Assembly (NCBI GenBank): GCA_021399445.1
Contig: JAJTUQ010000002.1
Coordinates: forward strand, 2,046,001 to 2,110,000
Reading direction: 5' to 3'
DNA: 64,000 bases
Source of the DNA: Xylogone sp. PMI_703
Taxonomy: Eukaryota > Ascomycota > Leotiomycetes
The position numbers and the translations under genes are program-made. Of the stretch, positions 11,001-20,666 are shown one piece after another. Each line of letters begins with the position of its first letter. The first letter of the stretch is position 1. The notes beneath the pieces were generated by a model that did not search any database, had not been told where the DNA came from, and saw nothing but the letters and a program-made list of their open reading frames with translations.

Positions 11001-12370
11001 TCAAAACGACCGTTAATTGATGACTCTCTTGTTCGAAAACCTTCGGTCATCGGTTTCAATCACCATGGTCCACAGAATCAAGGTTTGGGGGGCTCCGTGG
11101 AGCACGCGACAAGAAAACTTCAAGTAGCCATGGAAACAAATACTGAACCACAAATTTCTCCTACATTTCATTTGTCAAAAAAACGACGGAAAAGCATAAT
11201 GGCCGAGCGCAACAGTTTGCACAGTCCGAGAGTCTCTGAAGCGGAAAAGAAGCAAGTGAGCCCATGCTCGTCCGACATCGTAACTGAGATCGAAGCTCGC
11301 AATGCAGGGGTCCCGCCAGAGGGAAGACTTCTCCGGGCTCCTCGCTCTAGCCAACGATCATTTGTGGATCCAAATGGCAGCCCAATCCAATCTGGGACTG
11401 ACATTGACCACTTTGGTAGGCTAAAAAGAAAGTTGTTCTCTGACTTCCTGAACGACAACGGCTCAGGAAAAGCGGCACATAAATGTTCGCAGCCCAGGTC
11501 TTCTCTGTCAAGTATTCCAAAAGCAAAGCCATCCTTGCCAGAAGACATTACACCCCGCTACATACCGCATAGAGAGCTGCAAAATGGAGTATATAAGGCT
11601 GTTGATCACGAGGACGGTATTGGTCCCGGAAAACCTCTAGCAGATCCTTTCATCGAGCCACAGAGTGGACCATCAAACAACTTCACTGGAAGATTGATTT
11701 ATGAAACAACTAAGGAAATAACTGAGTCTCTATCTCGCCGTATGAACGTTTCGCCAAATCCACTACAATGTGAACCCATCACGCAAGAGTTTGATGACAC
11801 ACTAGTTGGATCTGATAACAATCAATTTGAAGATTTGGCACAAGCAGCCAAATTATTAGAATCAAGCGAGGCAACTGATGTATCATCTTCCATAACACCA
11901 GTGAAAGAGGAAGCGGAGAAGATGTGGAATCGTGCTCTACGACCACACTATAAGGAGTACTCAAGTGCACTTCATCGAATTGTAGATGTGAGGAGGTAAT
12001 TCTCTATCTGCGCTACTTTGACTAACAGCATTCTTACCAGGAAATGATAATAAGCTTGTCCAATGAGGAGCAAGCATTTGACCCTATCGTAAGGCAATAT
12101 GAGGAAAACGGTGGGAAGCTTTTGGATCACCACTGGGCGGATCGCAGATCCGAGAAAGCGAAGGTTAGGACGGAGGTGAAACACACGAAAGGAGATATGC
12201 TAGCGGCATACCGAGAAGCACAAGACTCCGCTAGAAGAATCGGCGACGATCTGAAAGCATCTCGGGTTGATTCGCTGGAGACAGGATGGAAGCAGCACCA
12301 AGAGGTGGTCGGTGAGCAAATTGCTCAGAGCACTGCAGCATATACGAAAGAAGGTGGGGGATGGTCATGA
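8093..12370 (+). CDS. Large mostly disordered protein with helical N-terminus and coiled C-terminus; candidate Red1/SYCP2-like meiotic axis protein
   Basis: Eight exons: 8093-8193, 8251-8476, 8534-8674, 8720-8799, 8851-9087, 9144-9621, 9681-11987 and 12041-12370; every phase closes, giving 1299 residues. A 59-nt intron (9622-9680) explains the switch between two overlapping frames near 9.6 kb. Residues 30-270 are helical (VLETLKDELKL, EILSLLNQIEDGMYNRLPAP), like an ARM-type repeat. Residues 270-420 are beta-rich (DVLISVEKHGLSILVVPNK). A roughly 770-residue Ser/Lys-rich disordered region follows. The C-terminus is a charged helix (RRSEKAKVRTEVKHTKGDML). This order matches Red1/Rec10/SYCP2 axis proteins, but the identity rests on architecture, not a decisive motif. 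The gene is firm, the function tentative. Confidence 0.65.
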
Positions 12371-13362
12371 TTTAAGATATTATAAGATATGCTGTGGGTT
12401 ATGCTTGATCCAGAGATCAGCGCTCTGAGTTTGCTATCAAATGGTAACGGAGGACTGCAGTAGATCTACTAATGCTAAGTAGGCGAAACAAGGCACATCG
12501 GAGGGGCTTATGCTTGTAGCTAAAATACACGAGGAGATTGTAGCGTAGATTGTGTCTCTGAGTCGCAAAATCACAACTAGTATATATTTCCTGTTACGAG
12601 TAACCGATATTATTTAGTGATCCGAGAATATATTGATTCTGCATAGTCGTTGATGGTGACGATAAACAGCACTGCCTCTGCGCCTCTTGCTGGCATGCGC
12701 CACAAAGAAACAGCCCGAGCAGTGACGTTGTGCTGGAGCACAGACCGCGTGTGCCTCATGCCCCGTGGTGACGACCCGAGGTCCCCCCAGACACACCCCA
12801 CCACGACTCCAACCACCTGGCAGAGAGTGCTGCACAAAGGCTGACGGCAAAGTTCTCGAACCTCGTCCATCTCCCCAAAACTGTTATACCCGTTTGCTGC
12901 CGGCTGACTGAGCCGTTTTCTCTCTTGTCTCCTCTCCCTCTTCTCATTGACCACGCCCTTCCGTGACAGTATTTCCCACGATCGATATAGCGACATTTAC
13001 GGCATCGCAGTTGGTTGAGTCAACGGCGCGCACAAGCATTGGTCTAGCCTTGTTTAAGATCTTTGCAAGCCCAGCCGCTTCGAGACAACCGACGCAATAG
13101 CACGCTATCCATCATTATAGAAAACGTCCATATTTCATCATCTTGTCGAGCACTATAGAACATATAGGAAAAGCGACCTGTTGAGCAGCACAGGGACGTC
13201 TCCGGCGCGCGAACCATGCCTCGTGAAGGAGGCTTCCATCCTTTCAAGGGCAGAGTTAGCAGGCATTTCGGGGATTCGGTGCGTCTTTGGTCTCGTTTTT
13301 TCTTCATATCATCTTTGACCTCTGGATGAGTCTAGCAAATGATCCCCGCCTAATATGGGCTC
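12371..13362. promoter_or_regulatory. 5' region of the deneddylase gene, with a short uORF
   Basis: About 990 bp. A 37-codon uORF at 13216-13329 (MPREGGFHPFKGRVS...) ends 33 bp before the main ATG. Longer antisense frames at 12.6-13.0 kb have no recognisable content. A translational role for the uORF is inferred. Confidence 0.4.
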
Positions 13363-14464
13363 ATGAACTTCTTACCTTCCAAGCCGTGGAGGCTGACTAC
13401 TGGGAAATCTAAACAGCTCGCGCCGGATGATGCGTACCTTAGCTGTAAGTTTGCAAGATCTGTTTCTAATAAGTAAACGAGCCGCTTTACAGCATTTGGC
13501 TAACTAGTTCACGTCCAGATTATGATATACGGTGTATGTAGCGGCATTCCAGTGCGTAGTTGCCAGTGCGCTAATCAGAGGTGACACAGTGACAAAGGAA
13601 GATGTCGACACGCTCAAGAATGACTGGCTTACGGACAATGTACGTACAATTTCTCTCTTTTTAGACGTTTGCTAATGGCATTGTTAGACAATTGCGTTCT
13701 GGGAAGAGTAAGTTCTGCGCGTATATAACCCATGCATCACAACTCTGATTCCTTTTAGATACCTTGAGCGCGAACAACTTCGAAAATACCCCTCTTCGAA
13801 CATCGTCCTCCTCCGACCCTCGATGGCCTTCATGCTCATGCAAACTCCCGATCCTCTGACATTGAAGGAGGCGCTCCCAAATTTCTCCCGCACAACTCAT
13901 ATCTTCCTTCCCATAAATGACAATCGCAATGTCTCGGTCGCTGAAGGCGGTTCACATTGGTCTCTTCTGTTGGTTTCTGTAATTGATGGGGTGGCTTTTC
14001 ACTACGATTCGCTTACCCCATCCAACTACCAAGAGGCAAGGCTAGCTACACACAAGCTCTCTCAGTTACTGGGACGCCCATTGCGGTTTATGAATTTAGA
14101 TGATAGTCCTCAACAAGAAAACAGTAGTGACTGTGGGGTCTATGTATGCATACAAATGAGACATCTCTTGCTGAAACGCCTGTTGAGTGCGAATGCGAGA
14201 GAGAAAGTGAGTATGAGCATGGCTGGAAAGTTTATTGATGCGGCCGGAGGAAGAAAGGAAATGTTGAGCATTATTGAAGGCTTTCGAAAGGAAGGGGAGA
14301 GGAGAAGATCGTAAGCATTTGACTAACCCTTTGCGTTCATACCTCCCTATCTGAAATGTCACACTGATTGAATTCAAAATAGGCATGATAATAGCCGCAG
14401 CTCCAGTCCCTTTACAAAAGTGGGAAGCCGGAATTCGAAAAGTCCCCCTAGAATTGATTCATGA
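13363..14464 (+). CDS. NEDD8-specific cysteine protease (SENP8/DEN1/DenA-like, peptidase C48)
   Basis: Removes or processes NEDD8 on cullins. Exons: 13363-13444, 13519-13533 (15 nt), 13590-13639, 13688-13707 (20 nt) and 13759 onward. The first residues MNFLPSKPW lead to YLSYYDIRLTKEDVDTLKND and TIAFWEEYLERE, the SENP8 N-terminal pattern. The catalytic set is visible: His in GGSHWSLLL, Asp in FHYDSL, Gln and Cys in QQENSSDCGVYV. If the last exon is read through, the stop is at 14312-14314 (240 residues). A good intron (14311-14382, GTAAGC donor, TAG acceptor) would instead replace the final Ser-stop with 26 more residues and stop at 14464 (266 residues). Both ends are possible; the protease core is firm. 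Confidence 0.88.
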
Positions 14465-15278
14465 TACCTCTATAATAGAGATGGGATGAGGCGTAAAGGA
14501 GTCATGTAATCCTATTTACAGGCAGGCGGGCAGATACGAAGAAAGATGAGTCTGAGCGTATGAGCGGATATCTTGTTTCTTTCCTCGATGCATACCTTTT
14601 TCCTTTTTTTTGAGCTGTCTGTGGTTTAATACACAACAGAATATACACGCATGGGACGTAAGATGGGGGAGCTATGGTCTTTTATACCTCGAAAATCCGA
14701 AGATTACAAAATTATGTTGCTATATTCACAGTTTTTCTTGTTCTTTTTAAAGGATTTAGAATTCTCTATGGTTGGCGGAGATAGTATTTTCCTACCATCC
14801 ATACAAGAGTCTTTCCGTTGTATGAACCGTTTGGGCGCCGATGATTCAATTATACCAATAGCAGAAAAGATGTGAATGCCATGGTACGGGATTTGTTTGT
14901 TACTCTTTCTGGTTTACCTTCCTAGCTCTGTAGAGTTCGATCTACGTCGGCTCCAATGATTATCTCCAACTTTGTTTTCGAACAACTTTGTATGGTTGTT
15001 TGACTACATGCTAGGAGAGTGCGTTGTCTAGAAGCTAACTCGTTAGTTGGTCCGGCAATAAGATTTTTACAAGAGTTGAATGTTCCTGCACTTACCGGCC
15101 AAATTGCTGGTCCCTTGATTGCATCTTGTGCTCAATCAACGGAGCAGAATACTCACACCAACAAGCTGCCAAGTGAAATGGTAGCAGAACCTGCTCCCGC
15201 CTACCTCCAGACACCACCAAAGACATTTTGAGGCTATTTAGGGCCCCTATATGCTTCCCAATTGGAGCAATTGTTCAA
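14465..15278. other. Convergent intergenic region
   Basis: About 810 bp between two convergent 3' ends. It contains T-rich tracts near 14590 suited to termination. Frames at 14651-14875 and 15019-15231 show no recognisable protein content. Confidence 0.45.
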
Positions 15279-15933
15279 TTACCGCCTAAACTCCTCCTTC
15301 TGTTCCAGAGTCTGTGAAATAAATCCTCTCAGTGCAGCCCACCTCCCCGCCGTAGCAGAAGCTGCAGCCTTTTCGGTCCCACCCTCCTTCTCCACGTTTG
15401 CATTCCCGCTATCAATCTCCATCCCTCCCACACTAGTCGCCAGCACAGCCAAATTCTTCCCAAACCGCTCCCTCTCCCTCCTCTCTAGAGCCACCCGCTT
15501 CTTCAAAACACCCGGTCTACTTTTCAAACTCTTCTGCTTAATCTTCTTCACCCGTCCATTCTCCCCAGCATTACCATCATCATCCTCCCTTTCTTCGATA
15601 TCGGGTAACGCATCTACCAGGCTGTTTAGCGTCGTGACGAGTTTCTTGTTCGGTCGTCGTCGCTTGAGCGGTTTAGGTGCAGATTTCTTCTCAATCCGCG
15701 CTTTGAATGCCGAGTGCTTGATTAATCGCTTGTCCTTTTTCGAGGAGCTGAAGCCGTCGGCGACGGAGTCTGGGAGATGAGCGGTCGTGGAGACGGGTTT
15801 GGAGGCTTTGAGGGCTTTGCCGCGGATGGAGGGTCGCTTTTTGGGTGCTGTGGGCGCCTGTTGTGGGGATAGGGTGTTAGTTCAATTGGATTGAGGGTAT
15901 GAATTGGTTTCTGAGAGGTTGAAGACGCACCAT
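15279..15933 (-). CDS. SLX9: Ribosome biogenesis protein SLX9
   Basis: Pre-40S assembly and export factor of the nucleolus. The coding sequence starts with an exon holding only the ATG (15931-15933), followed by a 73-nt intron (15858-15930, GTGCGT donor, CAACAG acceptor). The second exon, 15279-15857, gives a 193-residue protein. It begins MAPTAPKKRPSIRGKALKAS and contains KKDKRLIKHSAFKARIEK, RRRPNKKLVTTLNSLVDALPD, KSLKSRPGVLKKR and ERERFGKNLAVLA, ending with RWAALRGFISQTLEQKEEFR; these are SLX9 signatures. It shares a roughly 200-bp divergent promoter with UBA4. The ATG-only exon is inferred: the long exon has no other Met near its N-terminus. Confidence 0.88.
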
Positions 15934-16135
15934 TTTGTACGGATGAAGAGGTGATTTGAGAGCTCGGATGTGTATCTTAATTTAAGGTTCGTTTTTGGAA
16001 GGGGAATTTTTAGTTCGGTGTAAGGTAGTTTCGCCAAGCGAATAAAAAAGTTATCCATGCCCCAGTGCGGAGTATGCATGCTCATGCATGCGCTATACCA
16101 TAACTCGTGGAATCTGACGATACGAATTGAGAGAA
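15934..16135. promoter_or_regulatory. Short bidirectional promoter between SLX9 and UBA4
   Basis: Only 202 bp separate the two divergent ATGs, so both promoters must overlap here. A palindrome-like GCATGCTCATGCATGC stretch lies at about 16075-16090. No consensus TATA was seen. Confidence 0.5.
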
Positions 16136-17615
16136 ATGGACAAAGCTGATGAAGCAATTGAGGCCTTGAAACGGCAAATCACAGAAACCGAAGAAAAACT
16201 TGCCGAATTGAAGCAGCAGCTGGCTTCGTTGGAGGTTGCTAAGGATAGTGGGGTACTTTCTGATGCTGCTGCCCCTCCATCGACACCATATCCGCTCTCG
16301 GCGGAGGAGTACAGGAGATATGGTCGACAGATGATAGTTCCTCACATTGGGATCCAAGGTTGATATATAAATTTCTCGTTTTAATAATCAATGAACGCAT
16401 AGACTAATTCTTATCCCAGGCCAACTTCGTCTGAAGAAGTCCTCAGTGCTCATCGTCGGGGCCGGGGGCTTGGGTTGTCCAGCTGCAGCATACTTAGCTG
16501 GCTCGGGTGTTGGAACCATCGGCCTTGTTGATGGCGATGTTGTAGAAACATCAAATCTTCACCGACAGATTATCCACAGCACTTCGAAGGTCGGAATGAC
16601 GAAGGTTGATAGTGCCATTTTATTCCTGCGCAGCTTGAATCCGAACGTTACTTATAATGCCTACCCATCTCATCTCACGCCTGAGAACTCCGTGTCTATC
16701 TTCAGCAAGTACGATCTTATCCTGGATTGTACTGATCATCCTACTTCTCGTTACCTTATCTCTGACGCATGTGTTGTCCTTCAAAAACCCCTTGTTTCCG
16801 CCTCTGCTCTCCGAACGGATGGACAACTTATCGTGCTCAATTCTCCGCCCCTTCCAGCTGGAAATCCAGATGGCGGGCCATGCTATCGGTGTGTATTCCC
16901 AAAGCCACCACCAGTAGATAGTGTGGTCAGTTGCGGGGATGGGGGAATTCTAGGTCCAGTTGTCGGAGCCATGGGAGTTTTGCAGGCGTTAGAAGCCATT
17001 AATTTGATCACAGGCAATAAGCTATCAAATGGGGATATTTCAAATAAGACACCAGTTACCATGCTACTGTTCTCCGGTAAAGGAACGGCGAGCTTCCGGA
17101 GTCTCAAAATGAAGGGGCGAAGAGCGGATTGCTTTGCTTGTTCTGGGAGTGCGCAGTTGACTGAAGAGTCATTGACGTCTGGTTCATTAGACTACGTGAA
17201 GTTTTGTGGAGTAACATCTCCCGTACACATTCTTCTTCCAGAGGAAAGGATCGAAGCAGCAGAGTATAATAAGTTGAGATACCAAAAGGAGAAAAAGCAC
17301 ATCCTAGTGGATACACGGGAAAAGGTCCAGTTCGATATCTGTAATATTGATGGATCTATTAATGTGCCTTTCTCAACTTTGCATGGAAGTAGATTGAACG
17401 GGGGAGAGAACTCGAGACCGGACTGGCTGCCTGACTCCTTGCCCCATGATGCACCAATATATGTGGTGTGTAGGCTGGGAAATGACTCGCAAGTTGCAGT
17501 AAAACGATTCAAGGAACTGGGGCTTGATTCAGGAGGATCGCGCTATATAGGCGACATAAGAGGAGGACTACGGGCATGGAGAAAGCAAGTTGATCAGTCA
17601 TTTCCAGAATATTAG
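16136..17615 (+). CDS. UBA4: Adenylyltransferase and sulfurtransferase Uba4/MOCS3
   Basis: Activates Urm1 (and in MOCS3 homologues the molybdopterin small subunit) by adenylation and thiocarboxylation, for tRNA thiolation. Exons 16136-16358 and 16420-17615, with a 61-nt intron; 472 residues. Residues 1-30 form a helix ([17 protein letters not shown]). The E1-like domain carries [18 protein letters not shown], the nucleotide loop [32 protein letters not shown] and the Zn pairs CYRC and [15 protein letters not shown] includes the E1-type cysteine region. A rhodanese domain follows ([24 protein letters not shown]) with active Cys in VVCRLGNDS, ending [12 protein letters not shown]. All key residues are present. 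Confidence 0.96.
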
Positions 17616-17805
17616 GAGACAACTCCCCGCATTGAGTGTTTGAGAATGGTGGTTTTGGTTCATTAACCTGTTGATACATTAGGAGAGGCTGAGAATGCCT
17701 ACATGATCGTTGCATAGAAAGCACGATAGATACTAAAATACATAAACCGGAACTGACGATAAACATCACGTCCTCAACTCTACTAAAATGCATCACCCAA
17801 GTGGC

Positions 17806-18594
17806 TCAAACATAGGTTTGCCGCTTCTTGTTGAATGCCCTCTGATCTTTTAACCACTGTCTATAGCCTTGAACACTGGATATTTTCTCTCCATAATAAT
17901 CTACCAAAGATTGTCAGCACATGTCTTAAAATGTCCATATTTATTTCCAGTAGCAGTTATGCAAGAATATGTCAAGCTCACCAGGGACAGGGTTCGCCAT
18001 TGACGAAGCCGACGGATCAACTCTATACTTCTTTACGCGCGCATAGAACTCCTTCTCCTTTACAGCCATTTGTTCCTTGAATTTGCGATTCCTCAAGTTA
18101 AATACGGCTGTGCCAACAATTGGGCCCGCAAGCCATCCCAGTCCTCCGCACGTGAACGTAATCAGGCCGAGTGTGATGAAGGGGTCCAATGGAATCTGTG
18201 AGACAAATGCATCCATATCGGATCTTGTCAAGACCTGTGCGCCCAATATGAATCCATTGATGCCGGTTCCTATTGACGATCCGAGTTGGTACCAGCGTCG
18301 GTTTCGGCGCAGCTTAAAGAAGGTATTCCAGTCAAGGGTTTCCGGCGAATTGCTGGTGGATTGTGTAGACGATTGGGAGGAGGACGGCGAGGTTTGGTTG
18401 GCTATTGAAGAAGCATGGCGAATTATCTGTGAATCGCCCAGTTTTCGACGGTTGGTGGAGAGTGGAGCTGTGATATCTGTACTTTTTTGGGAGGAAGAGA
18501 TATGAGCGCTGTATGTGAGTAGAGTAGGCTGCAACCGACAACCTATTACTGCCGTTCGAAGGCTCGGGGGCGCACACAACATGTTCATTGTCAA
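17806..18594 (-). CDS. PAM17: Presequence translocated-associated motor subunit PAM17, mitochondrial
   Basis: Inner-membrane subunit of the TIM23 import motor. Exons 17982-18594 and 17806-17900, separated by an 81-nt intron; 235 residues. The N-terminus is basic and Ser-rich with few acids, a mitochondrial presequence (LRTAVIGCRLQP). The domain begins at LDWNTFFKLRRNRRWYQLGSS, followed by two membrane helices (GTGINGFILGAQ; LGLITFTCGGLGWLAGPIVGTAVF). RKFKEQMAVKEKEFYARVKKYRVDPS is characteristic. Splicing restores the conserved end NPVPDYYGEKISSVQGYRQW; without it the frame would stop early. Confidence 0.95.
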
Positions 18595-19478
18595 TGTGGC
18601 GGGAAGAGGACTTGCTGGTTTGAATTGTCGTCACTTCACGAAACCGAAGACTAAGGAAGTGGTGGTTGAAGTGATGGAAGCTGTTGATAGTTGCCTTAGG
18701 CATACTTCCCCACCAGATGCTGACCTGCAGAACCTCCTCTGCACGATGGTCAGGTGATAGTCTATAATAATAATAATAAGATAAATTGATTAAACTTCCA
18801 TCAAATAATTAATCTGAGAAGTATTATATTCGCATCATTTTTTAAATATATTATACGGCTAGTAAACTAAATACTAGAATAGCTATGACTTCATAGCCTA
18901 AGTGTAGGTCTTTTTGTTCCTCAGGCAAGAAGAATGCTGCAGAATAGGAAATTTTAAAATACTGATCTGAATGCAGTGTGTCAAATGCAACTTTTCATGC
19001 AATCCTGCATGATTAATGGGCGAAAGATTATGTATTAAGGTTTTGCGTTTGTAGCTCCACACCTTCTTGTAAGAACTCAAGGTATTTTTTAGCTTACAGG
19101 GTATGCTCCTCTAGTTTGAGATCTTAAGCAAAAATAAATCAGGTAAAATTTATTATTTAAACATCTACAAACTAAAATCATACAATAATAACATTATAGA
19201 AAAGCTTGAAATTTATTCAGTTATATGTTATAAAATAAAATAAAATAAATCTATTTAAAAAGATGAAAATTATAGAAATTGTGAATTAATAAACATTTTT
19301 ACTCTTTAAAAAATTACTGCCTTAGGCATTAAATACACGGTAATGAGAGTCACGCTTACCTGATAAATATCCTAATGTGGCATCTTTCGCGGCTAGCGTC
19401 ACTGCTTTGTTTTTTTATTCGCCTTTATTCCATTATCAACATGCAGCATCGCGCGCCGATTTAATTCACAATGAGAAT
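18595..19478. other. AT-rich divergent intergenic region
   Basis: About 880 bp. Bases 18760-19330 are strongly AT-rich with short simple repeats: a TAA run at 18764-18780 and TAAAA repeats at 19231-19249. Nothing coding. It may be mutated relic DNA or simply promoter and spacer. Confidence 0.45.
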
Positions 19479-20666
19479 ATGGGTCCCAAACCATTCCGGC
19501 CTTTGCCCTCCAAGGAGAAACCTTGGTGGGCTACGTCCCATTTCAACTTCAAGTTGACGGAACGGCCAAAATACGTGCCCGGCAGCGGACCGCCTCTAGC
19601 ACCAATATCTCTTTTATTGCCACACGACAAAGAGGGAATGATTCTTGATCTTGTGAACGTGTCTGGTTCTCCAAGGTATCTTGTGGGCTACAAACGCGGT
19701 CATTCTCAGGTTGGTGTAAAACCGCAGAATATTCTAGACTGGGTGTCTAGCAGGACTCTCGAGGACTGGGAATTTCAACAGACCAACCTAAGAGAGAAGC
19801 AGAGACTAGAGGAAGAACTCCCAATAATTGAAGCCAAGGAAGCCCGGCGTCTCCAAAAACTGGAAAAGCTGGCGGCAAAGAAGTTGGAAAAATCACGTGT
19901 CAAGACTGAGAAGACACCAAGGTCGCGTAAGAGAAAGCACGTTCTCCATACTAGAGAGGATGGCTTTAGCTTAAGAAGGCCTTCCGTTCCTGGGATGGGA
20001 ATGTTGCCTCAAGACCCTAGTCCTCCAGCGAAGAGATATCGTACGGCTGAGGACATATCCGTTACCAGTCCACGAAGGCGGTCCGAATACGAGGGCCAAC
20101 CATCACTCTCCATGCCTGTTCCAGCAGTTGTAGAGCCTATAGCTATTGATACAGGGAGTGAAGAGGATGAGGCACTTGCACAGCAGCTTCAGGATACTAT
20201 AAGCACTTCTGCTTCGCCGTTTGTCCATATGCTACATCCTATATCTATATCATCCTCCCCAGAACCGCTCCAAGCGTTATCAGCTATATATCCCAAGTCT
20301 TCAAGTATGTCTACCTCAAGATCTGACGATGCATTCTATGAACCAAGTCTGTCAAAACCTATGTCACTTGCTATGCCTCCTATTGCTGGTAACAGCTTCT
20401 CCAACGGACCGGCAAGTAGCAATGAGGTAGCTAGTCAAGATGAGGAAAATGAAGATGAGTTCGATATTAAGGGCATTCTTAATGATGAGTGGCGTCGAGC
20501 TAAGGACGGTACTATTGAGCGATATTTCTTTATTGACTGGGAAGGCGACTGGGAGCCAACCTGGGAGCCAGAAGCAAACGTGGGCATTCAAGCTATTGAA
20601 GAGTACGAGGAGATGTTGAAGAAGAGATTGGACGGGCAGGGCTGGATGATTAATGAGAAGGGATAG
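19479..20666 (+). CDS. Chromodomain protein
   Basis: The frame opens at 19377 without an ATG; the first Met, at 19479 (MGPKPFRPLPSKEKPWW), is taken as the start, giving 395 residues in one exon. The N-terminal 100 residues (YLVGYKRGHSQVGVKPQNIL) look folded. A basic coiled stretch follows (KEARRLQKLEKLAAKKLEKS) with nuclear-signal-like PRSRKRKH, then a Ser/Pro-rich linker with an acidic patch. The C-terminus is a chromodomain: FDIKGILNDEWRRAK, RYFFIDWEGDWEPTWEP, then a helix IQAIEEYEEMLKKR. Such domains bind methylated histone tails. The target and partners are unknown; it is not a recognisable HP1, as no chromoshadow domain follows. Confidence 0.75.
   Translation: MGPKPFRPLPSKEKPWWATSHFNFKLTERPKYVPGSGPPLAPISLLLPHDKEGMILDLVNVSGSPRYLVGYKRGHSQVGVKPQNILDWVSSRTLEDWEFQQTNLREKQRLEEELPIIEAKEARRLQKLEKLAAKKLEKSRVKTEKTPRSRKRKHVLHTREDGFSLRRPSVPGMGMLPQDPSPPAKRYRTAEDISVTSPRRRSEYEGQPSLSMPVPAVVEPIAIDTGSEEDEALAQQLQDTISTSASPFVHMLHPISISSSPEPLQALSAIYPKSSSMSTSRSDDAFYEPSLSKPMSLAMPPIAGNSFSNGPASSNEVASQDEENEDEFDIKGILNDEWRRAKDGTIERYFFIDWEGDWEPTWEPEANVGIQAIEEYEEMLKKRLDGQGWMINEKG

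Noticed and set aside
12610..12996. 128-codon minus frame upstream of the deneddylase
   Set aside because: No recognisable content; lies in the probable promoter and 5' UTR.
15262..15780. 172-codon forward frame opposite SLX9
   Set aside because: Antisense shadow of SLX9.
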